Of a stretch of 42,840 bases of DNA, positions 1 through 9,960 are shown in pieces. The notes beneath the pieces were generated by a model. It worked only from the letters and a program-made list of their open reading frames with translations, searched no databases and was not told the DNA's origin. Origin of the DNA: Zarea fungicola (lineage: Eukaryota > Ascomycota > Sordariomycetes > Hypocreales > Cordycipitaceae); the NCBI GenBank assembly GCA_900169235.1, contig FWCC01000604.1, positions 1 to 42,840 of the forward strand, given 5' to 3'. A program made the translations under genes and the position numbers. Within the stretch, counting starts at the first letter, position 1. Every line of letters begins with the position of its first letter.

Positions 1-18
1 GGGGGCGTGGCACAAGTA
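1..18. repeat. Left copy of an 18-bp terminal inverted repeat
   Basis: The first 18 bases (gggggcgtggcacaagta) are the exact reverse complement of bases 42821-42838. The flanking bases differ, so the match is about 18 bp. This could be a repeat at which an assembly contig ended, or a genuine repeat; the sequence alone cannot decide. Confidence 0.85.
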
Positions 19-683
19 GTGGGCAAATTGCTGGGGGCCTTGCTAGACTATGCATAAGTGCTCGAAGGAAGGTGATGGGGTGGCGGTGCGAGTTGGCTTG
101 TAAATTAATTTAGCTAGCTGACCTAGCAGGGCGGGAGGAGGACCCGTTGACGAACCCCAGTCCAATGTGAGGTGGATGGACACTTTCCATGACTGGGTTG
201 CCCTGCATGGTTGCAGACTTGTAAGCGCGCCATGCCGTCTGCAAAGTAAACGAGTGCTTTTTTGATCCCCAAGGTCCTGAGTAGCGTGGGTCGTGGAGGC
301 ACATGGTTGGTGATGCAACGGCCATCAGGCTGCGAGTCCGGTCGGTGTCTTGTCTGTAATTTGTAAACTCACACCCATCCGTGTGTGTCCTTCTTTTCCA
401 ATTCTTTCCCCCACACCCGCGGCAGCCCCCAATCTACCTGCTTCGGCCACTAATGTCAGTGGACATGGGAAATGGATTTTGTATATAAGGACGCCGTAAG
501 GCTGTCCCTTCCCCATTGCCAATGAGGCACCTGGTCTACATGACTCAAATAGAAAGCTTGACTTTGTAAAAGCTTGTCGATTTTACCATCAATTTGTGTC
601 TTGGAAACAATTAGCAACAGCAATTAAGCCAACTCGGAGCGGAAGCAGGCGGACACACACCTCTCTTGGACGTCCACACCAAA
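19..683. other. Intergenic region and 5' flank of the Zn2Cys6 gene
   Basis: No convincing coding region was seen on either strand; the short open frames show no motif, signal peptide or good intron. The last part is the promoter and 5' leader of the plus-strand gene starting at 684. Confidence 0.5.
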
Positions 684-1745
684 ATGTTTGCGACTTGGAA
701 ATACGACCGCGACACCTCAGAGGTGCAAAATATTCGCCTGGCATATGATCCCATCTCAGCGAGGTCAAGTCAGCACCAAGCGTGTGACCGGTGCCACGAG
801 AAAAAGGTGAGTTTTGCTGGTTGTAGGTGGGAGCGTTGTCTGTTTGAAGGAGCGGGTGTTGGGCGGCGGTTTGACTTACCACTTCCTTCCTACTGGCTAT
901 TGCCAACCACACACGAGCTGCCAATTACCAGACAAAAGCCGTGCGCTTTGCCGAACCATCTTAAATACATGTTTGGCTGACCAGTTTTTGCTTCCTTTTA
1001 GTTAAAATGCAGTGGTGAAAAGGACGGCTGCGACCGTTGCATCTCCACTGCCCATCCTTGTGTCTACAACCGCAGCGAGGCACGATGCTCTCGTCGGGGA
1101 AAGAGAGGCAGCCGGTGCTCAACAGAGAGCAGCACCGTCAGTGAGACGCTGAGTCGGCCTGCCAGCAACTCGGGCTCGCCCTCGCGGCGAACAACTCCGC
1201 AGCAGCACCAGCAGCCAAACCACCGCATCCACAAGGGCACCTCCCAGACGCGCCGCAAGTCCAACAGCTCGCTGGCCGCCCAGTCCCGTTCCTCCACGGA
1301 GCCAGACTCTGATTTTACCTCGCCGTACACTTCAGCCGCGCCGTCGGTCACGGGCAGCCCCTACAGTCTGGCAAACTTTGCGACCGTCTCCGAGGGTATC
1401 AGCTATGGCGTCTCGGGCCCGTACGAGCACATTCACCCGGCAAACATGACCACGAACCTTGACCACCACCACCCCCAACAACAACAGCAGCAGCAGCAGC
1501 ATCAACAACAACACGCCCCTTACTCAATGCCCTACCATGACTGTAGTTACCAGTCCAACTCTCCCTGGCCATCACAGTACCCGCGCGACGCAACCACGTC
1601 GGCAGGAATGAGCAGTTCGTTCCTCGCCACAGTCTCCAACCCGCATGCCTTTCCCGTTCTTACTCCCCCAGACGATTTCATGCAATTCGAGGCCTATGCT
1701 GGTGTGCAAGCCGGTGGGTCTGATTACTGGCAATATCGTCGTTAG
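684..1745 (+). CDS. Small Zn2Cys6 (C6 zinc cluster) transcription factor
   Basis: Two exons, 684-806 and 1002-1745, with a GTGAGT donor and a TTTTAG acceptor, encode 288 residues. The intron cuts through the zinc cluster; splicing restores CDRCHEKKLKCSGEKDGC followed by DRC and a final Cys, the C-x2-C-x6-C-x6-C-x2-C-x6-C pattern of Gal4-type DNA-binding domains (residues about 34-60). The rest is low-complexity: Ser/Thr/Arg-rich, then a His/Gln tract encoded by CAA/CAG repeats near 1475-1520, and an acidic/aromatic tail ending in QYRR. There is no fungal-specific middle homology region, so this is a short zinc-cluster-only regulator. The start ATG is the first after the pyrimidine-rich leader. 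A nuclear DNA-binding role is family knowledge; its targets are unknown. It lies 12 kb from the polyketide genes, so a pathway-specific role is not implied. Confidence 0.85.
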
Positions 1746-4160
1746 CTGGACATGACACTTTTATTGGATATTCTTTACTATATATATTTTTCGAAATGTT
1801 AGACCTTTGTCTTCTGCTTTCAGGGCAGAGGACACTACATAGGGTGACTACAAGAGTGTGTTGGTTTTACTGGGACGGAGTTTGCATACAAGTTTTGATT
1901 ATTTCGGTGTTGGACGGCGTTTACGATTACGAGCAATTTTTGGTTACTGGACATGAAGGAAAACACGATACATAGTATTAGACAGACATATGACCGGCAC
2001 AATTCGAGAGCTACAAACTTGGATATCCTCAATAATACACTTTCCCTCAGCTGAGAGTGTCTGTAGGTATGTACGAGGTGTTGAAGGGAGGTCGGGCACC
2101 TCTGCATCCTGCCCACGCCCTGATAGGTCCCCGTTTGGCTCGGGGCCGCGATACCCGTGCTGTCCGCTGTGACGTCGTGTGGGCGTGTGCGATTACAAAG
2201 CCCATGACAAAGACACTGCATAGTAAGAAATAAAATGCACATAGTATCAGGCAAACAAGGCTCACTTGCGTGCTGCATGTGCTCCGCGACCTGCCTGCAT
2301 GCGCCATTCCTTGGGTCCAGTTCTGCAAAGATCTATGTAGTTCGCCTCGCCGATGTTTGGTGCTCTGCTCCGCCAATCATATCAAAGAATTTACCCAATT
2401 TCAGGTGCACAGCTGAGGCGAATTTGGTCCCTGGGCCTATTATTTGCGAAGGAAGCGCCCGAGTTGAGGAGGAGGGGTGTGATTTGGCGGTGGTGCCTTG
2501 AAAGACCCCGGCAACTTCTTCTTTCAGATGGCCCGAGCAGAAGAAAAACATGGAAGTTGGACATGGAAATAATTTAAATCATCCAATAAAATTAATAGAA
2601 AAAACGAAACTGGGTCTCTATGCAAAGGTCTAATTCAAGTTATTTCCTTGATGCCAAAAGAGGTTGTGGGATTGTGGGTGATGGACCAAGCCGTTGCTTC
2701 AAGAAGATGCACGAGCCATCTCCCCGCAGGGTTATTTTAAACAAGAGTAAGTTTGAGAGCATCAATTTAGTTTTTGGGAGCCAGCAATAAATATATATCT
2801 TTTTATTTTAAATATATATACATATCTATATGCGGCGGATTGTAGTCATGAGGTGTTTTCAGTTTTGTCGAAAACTCTCCGTTCAACATCTTATGCGAGT
2901 TGCCAAGAACTCTGCCCTGTTTTCCGGTGCTGTAAAATAGACAACACGACATAAGATTTTGTCATAATAGTGCCGGCAGAATTAAAGCAAGACAAGGTGT
3001 GGCTTAATCCGATAGTCTCGACCACTGGGTGGCCGATTCGCCCAAGGAGGATAATTTGGCGAGATGCCTACCCTACGCGGGGTGACTCCAAGGCGGCATG
3101 GCCTTTTCTCGGCCGGTTAAAAGTCGATAACCAGGTTTTACAAGATAAGCTACCCCGTAGATCCGGGGAGGGGCTCTGGTGAAGCTGTTAAGCTCAATGT
3201 CTAGGGACACATTCCTTGACCTTGCTTGCATACGCCGACGACAAACGCCGCCATGACCACCGCCAGAAAGTTTTCGTTCTATGGTACACTCGGAGCAAAG
3301 AAAGTTGCCTACCTGCTTCATATCGCAAAAAGAGACTTGAAGCAGAATGTTTGGCTCGTGCCAAGTTCTTGGCTCGCATCCATCTGCACAGATACGATGG
3401 AACTCTTGCCAGGATGATCCACAAGAAGAATTTCGAAACGATCTCTACAAAGGGAATAGCTCGAAATGGGGCAGAAGTTGTGGAAACGATTGCGTGCGTG
3501 ATTTTTAGGACCCTGGTTCACTTTGACTGGCTCGGTAGCGGTGTGTGAAAGACAGTTGGGGCAGGAGGAAGGAATATTTGGGTGGCGTATACAAGGGGCG
3601 TGAACCCAAGGAACAAGGTGGATTACAAGGTTGCAAGGTTCGCAAGAGTTTGCGAGAATCGGAACATGGGGCGTCTCCGTACTTTTCTATAATTCCCAAT
3701 TGTGAGCCTGCCTGAAAATACCCGGCGGACAATGAAAATTGAAATAAAATAAAATATTTATGCATGTTTGTAGCTGTGAAAGTTAAACATCCCCAACTTT
3801 TGATTGTTGATGTCGGCTTGCCGTCGACTCCCATTCAGCGCCTACTTGCCAATAGAGTACGACACAACAGGGTGGCCATGCGTTCCAATGAAGAATTATA
3901 AATCAAATTAAAAATAGTATTTTTTTCACAACCCAGATTACAAACCGGCCACTGCCTGTTTGATAACTCGAGCGCGGTCGAGATGCAATCGGCGACTAAT
4001 AAGAATCAACTGGTTAGCGCTGGGTTAACGAGCCACTTTTCTGCTCGCCTCCACCGCCAGCATTTCGGCCATCGGCTTGCCACTAGTGACGACATAATTT
4101 TCTTGGACAACAAAAAACAGCTCGACCCAACCAGCTTCACGAGCTATACGACCACCAAAA
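1746..4160. other. Gene-poor intergenic region
   Basis: About 2.4 kb without a supportable gene. It holds the 3' flank of the zinc-cluster gene, several AT-rich tracts (for example an ATATAT-rich stretch around 2790-2830), and from about 3850 the 5' flank of the plus-strand gene at 4161. Open frames of 60-110 codons at 2970-3550 lack motifs and splice support, so I treat them as noise. Confidence 0.5.
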
Positions 4161-4725
4161 ATGTCGTCCAATGATGCAAGCAGTCCTCTGCCGACGAAAA
4201 AGACTGTCCTCCAAAAGATGGAAGACTGGGGCAGTGAGTGAACCCCCCTGCGACAGCGCGCGCCATGCGACAATGGCTGGTCACGGTCCAATTGGACGGG
4301 ACAATCAAGACTTACCAGAACGAATCTTAGCATCCTCCCTACCGCCCTCTGTCCTCGCCATCCTCATAACAGCCCTGCATGCGCGCCCGCTGCAGCCCGT
4401 CCCGCTCTTCCTCTTCACGCCGACGCTCCTCTTCTCCTCGTACCTCAACCTATCAGGCTTCACCACGGGCAGCGCAGGCCTGACGGCAGCCTGGTCGGGC
4501 CTCTACGCGCTCCTGGCCTTGCGACGGAGGCAGAGCCTGCGCGGCAAGTTTTCAGTGCGTGGCCTGGTGCGCGGCACCGCCGTTGGTCTCGGCGCGGCCA
4601 ACGCGGCGGCGGGGGGCTGGGTGTACCTCAAGGGCGACTTTAAGCAGGACGACGAGCGACGACGCGAGCGCAAGCGCTGGTCAGGCTCGACCGACCAAGG
4701 GAATACAAAAGAAGAGAAGGACTGA
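4161..4725 (+). CDS. AIM19: Aim19-like small mitochondrial membrane protein
   Basis: Exons 4161-4233 and 4319-4725 (GTGAGT donor, ACTTACCAG acceptor) encode 159 residues, starting MSSNDASSPLPTKKTVLQK. Without the intron the frame ends after WGSE, so splicing is required; it joins EDWG to KRILASSLPPSV. The protein has about three hydrophobic segments: one near ILASSLPPSVLAILITAL, one around LFLFTPTLLFSSYLNLSG, and a Gly/Ala-rich one around GTAVGLGAANAAAGGWVYL. A charged tail KQDDERRRERKRW follows. The length and the order of motifs (HARPLQP..., LLFSSYLNLSG, AAWSGLY) match my memory of the fungal Aim19 family (about 157 residues in yeast), whose biochemical role is unknown. The assignment is by recollection of the family, not by a search. 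A generic small membrane protein is the alternative. Confidence 0.6.
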
Positions 4726-6761
4726 AAAAAATTATGTCTTGAACAAGACAAACGACAAACGATGAATCATTCATACTGACGGACCAGTCCACAAGGGATT
4801 TGATTGGTTGCGACGAGGAGAGAGCTATCAGGCTGGCTATACCTCGGATTGCAATAACCTCATTTTTTTTATCACGTGTTGTATAATATCATGGTTTTGC
4901 TGATGGAGCAAGGCCGTGTTGTACTTTTAATACATCTACACCGTTTCGCCAGTTGTCCTGGTCAACCTAGTGTATAAGCAACGTCACCACCCCCCATATA
5001 ATGAGAAGAAATATACGCAAAAATTATATATTTATTCATTCATGTTTCCTGCCATGGACAGCATGTTCAAGGGGATTGTCGAATTGACGCTTGTGGCTTC
5101 TGTCGAGGGTGCGCCCTGTCGAAGCCATACCGGAGACCGGCCTACGACAAGGCTGCACTCCTGCCCAAATGACACCCAAATTCCTGGTATTCATGGCTAA
5201 ATGGAAGCAATTTTAATATAAATTGAAAGTTTAATGACTGCTGCCAAGAGCTATGAATCATATTCTGGATCCTTTTCGAATAGTTGCCGCCCAACAGATG
5301 TCGTCTGGGATGGCTGGGTCAGTCGCTGTTACCAGCCGACCGCCGAGGAATCTCGTCGGCAACGTTTATGACTAGCGTATAAAAGACAATCTCTTTTACG
5401 ATATGTACATGCCATGTATGAATTATCAAGCCCAAGCTTGATGGATGTTCCTTTTTGACTAGTTCTACTTGGCGCTAGATTTTAATTTTTTGTGGTGACA
5501 TGGCATGGCTCACAGCTTTGGCTTTCTGTCTTGCCTTGACTTTATTTTTTATCTCTTGATTAAATTTAAAGCTTATTGTGTACCCTCTACCCATTAATTG
5601 GCATCACTCCGTATACCTACCGAGCGAGACCTACGGCGTGTTTTGTACACCTTTCCATCGAATCTACGGATCTTGTCACCCATTTTTGGGGGTTTCGGGT
5701 CGCTGCATGGGGTCCAGGCTCTGCTCCGTTTTCTTGCACTGTGCCAGGGACATGCTCCAGGGGCGTGGACGCAGCAACGAACATGTGGCGACGTGCATGG
5801 ATTAGTTGTCAGGCGCGCCAATAGTGTCCCCCTGTTGGAGATGGAAATGGACCTCGTCTGCCAGTACTCGCATGACGCTAGAGTACTAGTTTAGAACTTT
5901 AGATTGCGCCTCTGCGGGAACTAGGGACTGCTCCGCACTGGTTTTGCATGGGTGCGTTTCTGTTGGCTCCGCTGCATCGTGAGATTTGCGAAAGGGTTGG
6001 TGTTGATCAAGTTGATGCCTTTTGCTATGGAATTCGAAATTCTGAGCAATATATTATGTACTCAAGGTACTAACTGTACTCAGTCTGTAGGTTCTCTAGG
6101 TACTCTGTAGACGGTAGAAAGTGCCCACCATATTTTAGAGGGGCTGTGCCCTAACTGTCACTAACTGGTCACTAATTGGATACTGCATCTGCCAATGTAG
6201 GGCATTCTGTGGATGCCTAAACCATGAAATATTATGTAAACTTTGTCCAAGGGTTTTTTCTCTCATATTTATATGCCCGTTTGTCAATGTTATGAAATGT
6301 AACAGCAATAACAGCAACGAGTACATCCAAGGCACACAATGGAGGACGGCCATCCCGGTGCCTGCGGTCCAATCACCTTGACAGAGGATCTCAGGAGATT
6401 TTTACTACGTCCAGGGCTGTAAAATCACGAGAGAATGTGGCAAAAGAAACTTCTCATCATACCAAAAGAACGTTTGGACAGGACAATCTTCCCTACTCCT
6501 CAGCAGCTCTTCGCCAAGTTGGGATATATTCAGCACATTGCCTTTCTTTACTCCCACTCTGCCAACGCCAGCCAATCTGGGAATCGGCCGTTTCTATCAT
6601 GGGATCTGGCGAATCTTTTTTTAATGCCCGAGTGTCAGCTCCAGGAGCTGAGCGCAGACACTGCCGGCATCAATGCATTCATGAACGACTCCTTTGCATT
6701 CGTTCATCAGGGCATGTTTCGCCCCTCATAGCTTTATACGTCTACTAAACATGTACTATAG
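4726..6761. other. AT-rich gene-poor intergenic region
   Basis: About 2 kb with no supported gene. It includes the 3' flank of the Aim19-like gene, AT-rich tracts around 4990-5040 and 5480-5570, and a stretch of short GTACT/TACTC-type motifs around 6055-6110. The 6340-6750 part probably holds the unresolved 5' exon(s) of the HNH gene: an ATG at 6340 opens a 27-codon frame, and a TACTAAC-like branch point sits at 6742-6749. No single frame or donor is convincing. Confidence 0.4.
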
Positions 6762-7581
6762 TCTTGCGTGGTAGAACAGAAGTTCCAAAGGACCTCAAAT
6801 TATTAAATGGCAAGGGCGTGGGATGTCCTCAAAAGATCAACCAGGCTGGAGTAAGTTTCCTTCTTGTCAGCCCGTCATTTAAAACAGATCACCAACATAT
6901 TTCCTCTAGGTTCTCAGACGCGACAACTTCAAATGTCTCCTTACCGGTAAAGACATGTCACTGGAAGTCTGCCACATCATCCCGTACAGTGGCTTTGCGA
7001 CCACGACGGATGAGTTGGCACTCCAACGTCGCTGGCATATTGCTAGGCGAATGTTTGGAAGCCAAAGAGCTATCGAGCTTGAAAGGCTACTCAAAGGGCC
7101 CGGTTGTACCGAGTTTACTTGGAACCTCATTACGCTATGCAGATGCATTCACCAATCATGGGATCTCGACCATATTGGACTGGAGCCTGTCGAGATATCA
7201 GGAAACGTCCAGATTCGGATCAGAGTACAGTGGTTTGTGAAACCTGACGCATCAAAGTACGATTACCTTGCAGACAGCAACGCTACAGTTGATGAGATCA
7301 ACAAAATGGTCCAACCTCTGTCTGATGACGCCAACATGACCCATGTTCATGAAGTCAACGTTAGGACGGGGCAGCCCGTCCTTACGGGTAACGTTTACAC
7401 CATTTGCTGCCAAGATACGATCGAAACAGGCCTTATGTTTCGGGCTCTGCAGGCAAGATGGGATCTACAACATGTCATGTTCTGCGCTGGTGCATCCGGT
7501 CTCTCGACTGATGATTTTCTGATGCCCCCTGAGGATTTCTTTCACACTATGATGGTCGAGTCTTCTCTTCGTCAGCTTTAA
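6762..7581 (+). CDS. Fungal HNH-nuclease-domain protein, 5' end unresolved
   Basis: Two exons are clear: 6762-6850 and 6910-7581, joined by a 59-nt intron (GTAAGT...CTCTAG). The upstream end at 6761 looks like an intron acceptor, so the true start codon lies further 5' and was not identified; an internal ATG at 6955 is a poorer choice because it cuts into the domain. The joined product reads VLRRDNFKCLLTGKD, then EVCHIIPYS, and about 45 residues later WNLITLCRCIHQSWD. This is the layout of the HNH_2-type domain common in fungal genomes (R/C...CHIIP...N...H...WD). The domain fold is nuclease-like, but whether it cuts DNA is unknown and many fungal copies have no known role. The downstream 130 residues are unassigned. 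The gene sits alone in an AT-rich accessory stretch. Confidence 0.6.
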
Positions 7582-9529
7582 TTAATATAATTACTAAAAT
7601 CAAGAAAATCAAGAAAATCATGAGCTAGGCTACATTACTCATTTTATCATCTTTATTACATATCATCCAAGCTCTGTCTCCAGCCAATTGGTTCCGTGTC
7701 AAAGGTTCGCGACGGCTACACACTCATCCAGACTCAAGCTCAATTGGGCTTGAGCTTAGACAATGCCCTCCGCAATTTTATCCAGCTCGATTTGGGCGAC
7801 GCAGGTTCCTCAGGCGCCAGTCTCAGCTTCGTCCACCCCTTGCTGGCGAATTCTTCGAGTATGGCAAAGAGCTCTGGGGGGTACTGCAAAATGGCCACTG
7901 GCGCTAGTGACAGAGGAAACCCTCCATCTAATGTGCCATTTCTCTGCCAGAAGGCACCAAGAACCGGCGTTACAGATCGAAATTCTCGGTTCCCTGGGCC
8001 TTCTGGCGAGTTAACGTCTGGCCGTGACGTCGCCGTATAATTCTTGCACATGGACGACGACGACTTTTTTGTCGTCATCATCCGGGATGGTGATTGTGGT
8101 GTCCGTTGATCAGGCTGTCTGTGCAGTCAAAGCCGTGAAAAAACCGGGCTGTCCGTCTTTTCAGTCTCGCCAGAGTCTTCCTTTACGTGCGCCCTCTCGG
8201 CAGCACATTCGCTGCGAGACGGCTTGGGTGCGGGGACTAGAAAATAATTAGTATTGTGTTATGCAAACGAGAGTAATGTTTTGTACTGTATTCAGTGTGT
8301 CGCTGTCCCAGCCTCCGTTTTCTAATTCGCCCTCACTGACCCATCATCGTGGGGTGGCCGCCGTTGACCCGAAGCAGGTACATGAACCACTAGATAAAAG
8401 TACATCTTCAACAGTGGTCAATTATTCTTCATCGCGACTTCAGCCTGCAGCTCTAATTTTTACTTACTTCTATGCCCTTCTACCCTTTTCTGCCTGACCA
8501 GTGGCAAAAATGCCGCGACGCGCCACCCTGCAGCTTGCCGTATTCATGCAGTGCATCATCTCGTTCAGACTTTTCAACATCACAACTCCTCATTATACTT
8601 GTCGTCTGTGATGATGCGAACGGGCACGCCTTCATTAGTATTCGAGCCAATGTCCAAGCTGCTTATATCACCGTACCAGAACTCATCCGTAACTTTTTAT
8701 TTCTATTCTACTTGGAACGAGCATGCGTAATAAGATGAGAAAGTCAAAGGAAACTGAATCATTACAAACGTATATTGTCCTTGACTCTGATACTTCCCGG
8801 TGATTAGTACATAGCCAACCGACAGCCAGCAAATCAACAGCCTCCCGTCCCGCCACCCATCTCCTTCCACTCATATCTGCCTCTCTTCCAATCGCCCCAA
8901 TCCGATTAGTAATCTCGTCCAGCGAAACTGTTCCACTGTCGCATGATCCTCAACCCCATAAGCCTTGCCTTCCCGCGCGGCGTCACAAGCTTGCTCCTAT
9001 TGTGTAGCGTCATCGGCTCAAACTGCATCTCCCAAATCTCCATCTCCATCTAGCTCACTTCCTATGTCTATTTGGGACATGATTCTTATTTCTCAATGGC
9101 CCAATTATAAGGCCACTTACATTGGTAAAGACCGTCGTCGTGCAAATATTACTAGACGACATCGCCAAAGTGAATTCATCAATAGTTTGAATAAAGCGGT
9201 CTCAGATGGCGCAAAGCTTTCGGGCTTGAAGATTTAAATCCATTTCCCGGACAGTCGTATTTATCTTTCCTCGAAGGGGTGGTGGCATTTGACGAAAGAC
9301 GTGGGAATGCAATCAGTACAAGATGGTGTTTAGATTTGATACAGTAAGGCCAGTTGGATTTAAATACTATAATTTAGAGAAGAGCTATTGGTATAGTATG
9401 ATCAGGACGGTAGCTTTGCATCATTGTTTGAGACTGCCGTCACATTCGGCGCGCAAAACGGTGTGTTGAGGTTCCTCAGGGCATCATTATTGCCGCACTT
9501 TTGAGTGAATATGGAATGCGGGGCAGATG
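7582..9529. other. Intergenic region with minus-strand coding-like debris
   Basis: Nearly 2 kb between the HNH gene and the repeat peptide gene. The minus strand from about 8720 to 7740 contains several natural-looking peptide stretches in different frames, described separately. From about 8900 to 9520 no gene is supported; the plus-strand 90-codon frame at 8965 has no recognisable motif. Confidence 0.4.
7740..8720 (-). pseudogene. Possible decayed gene on the minus strand, unidentified
   Basis: Reading the minus strand, stretches of protein-like sequence occur in shifting frames: VTDEFWYGDISSLD then NEGVPVRIITDDKYNEEL ending in TGA (about 8700-8600); KSLNEMMHCMNTASCRVARR in another frame (about 8590-8500); PAPKPSRSECAAERAHVKED (about 8237-8143); and LQYPPELFAILEEFASKGW (about 7870-7800). 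A GTAAGT-type donor near 8467 and a CTAG acceptor near 8237 would join two of them in phase, but no complete gene could be assembled. I do not recognise the family. It could be a degraded gene, a real multi-exon gene I failed to splice, or coincidence. Confidence 0.25.
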
Positions 9530-9881
9530 CTAGACGTTTCTCTTCAAGTTAACATTGACAGGAACATCAGCGTCGACCGGGACGATAATGTCTGGCTGTC
9601 TCCTCAGGTTGACATTGACAGGAACATCGGCGTCGACCGGGACGATAATGTCTGGCTGTCTCCTCAGGTTGACATTGACAGGAACATCGGCGTCGACTGG
9701 GACGATAATGTCTGGCTGTCTTTTGACATTGGAGCCGCCAGCATTGCGTTCTGTCAACCTAGCCTCAGCCTGCGAGTGTGTTAGGATACGACTTATACAC
9801 GCATTCAATGAAGCTTACGGATGACGTAGGCATGGCGGTTGCCGTCGCGCATAGTAGCAAGGCGGGAAAGACGAACTTCAT
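9530..9881 (-). CDS. Secreted Kex2-processed repeat peptide precursor (KEP/RiPP-type)
   Basis: Exon 1 is 9881-9819 and exon 2 is 9769-9530, joined by a 49-nt intron with GTAAGC, a CTAAC branch point and GCAG, all in phase; the product is 100 residues. Residues 1-16 (MKFVFPALLLCATATA) are a typical secretion signal. A short leader ends in SNVKR; then come three 20-residue units QPDIIVPVDADVPVNVNL plus RR, RR and KR, and a final NV. The dibasic KR/RR after each unit is the site used by Golgi kexin (Kex2), and Gln at each new N-terminus could cyclise to pyroglutamate. Three identical 18-residue acidic, Pro/Val/Asn-rich peptides are therefore predicted. This architecture is that of fungal KEPs, which include mating pheromones and precursors of cyclic RiPPs such as ustiloxin. 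The unit has no Tyr, Trp, Phe or Cys, unlike alpha-type pheromones and the Tyr/Phe-crosslinked dikaritins, and no UstY-like (HxxHC) gene was seen nearby. The mature function is unknown. Confidence 0.75.
9541..9720 (-). repeat. Three 60-bp tandem repeats inside the peptide precursor gene
   Basis: Copies at 9541-9600, 9601-9660 and 9661-9720 differ at only five positions. In the minus-strand reading four differences are synonymous (Leu, Val, Ala and Pro codons) and the fifth is Lys/Arg within the dibasic site. In the plus-strand reading three of them would change Asn/Asp, Ser/Gly and Arg/Trp. This supports coding on the minus strand. Confidence 0.95.
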
Positions 9882-9951
9882 GATGAATATTGAATAAAGG
9901 AGAAAATGTAATGAGTCAATTTCACAAGCTCGGCAGCACGCATATTGTTAG

Positions 9952-9960
9952 AATATATAT
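9952..9960 (-). promoter_or_regulatory. TATA-like element of the repeat peptide gene
   Basis: An ATATATATT run on the minus strand lies about 70 bases upstream of the ATG at 9881, a usual place for a fungal TATA element. This is position and composition only. Confidence 0.4.

Noticed and set aside
3215..3550. 110-codon plus-strand open frame in the gene-poor stretch
   Set aside because: Overlaps equally long frames on both strands and shows no domain, signal peptide or splice signals.
9527..9824. Plus-strand open frames over the 60-bp tandem repeats
   Set aside because: They lack a signal peptide or splice support, and the repeat differences change residues in these frames while being silent on the minus strand.
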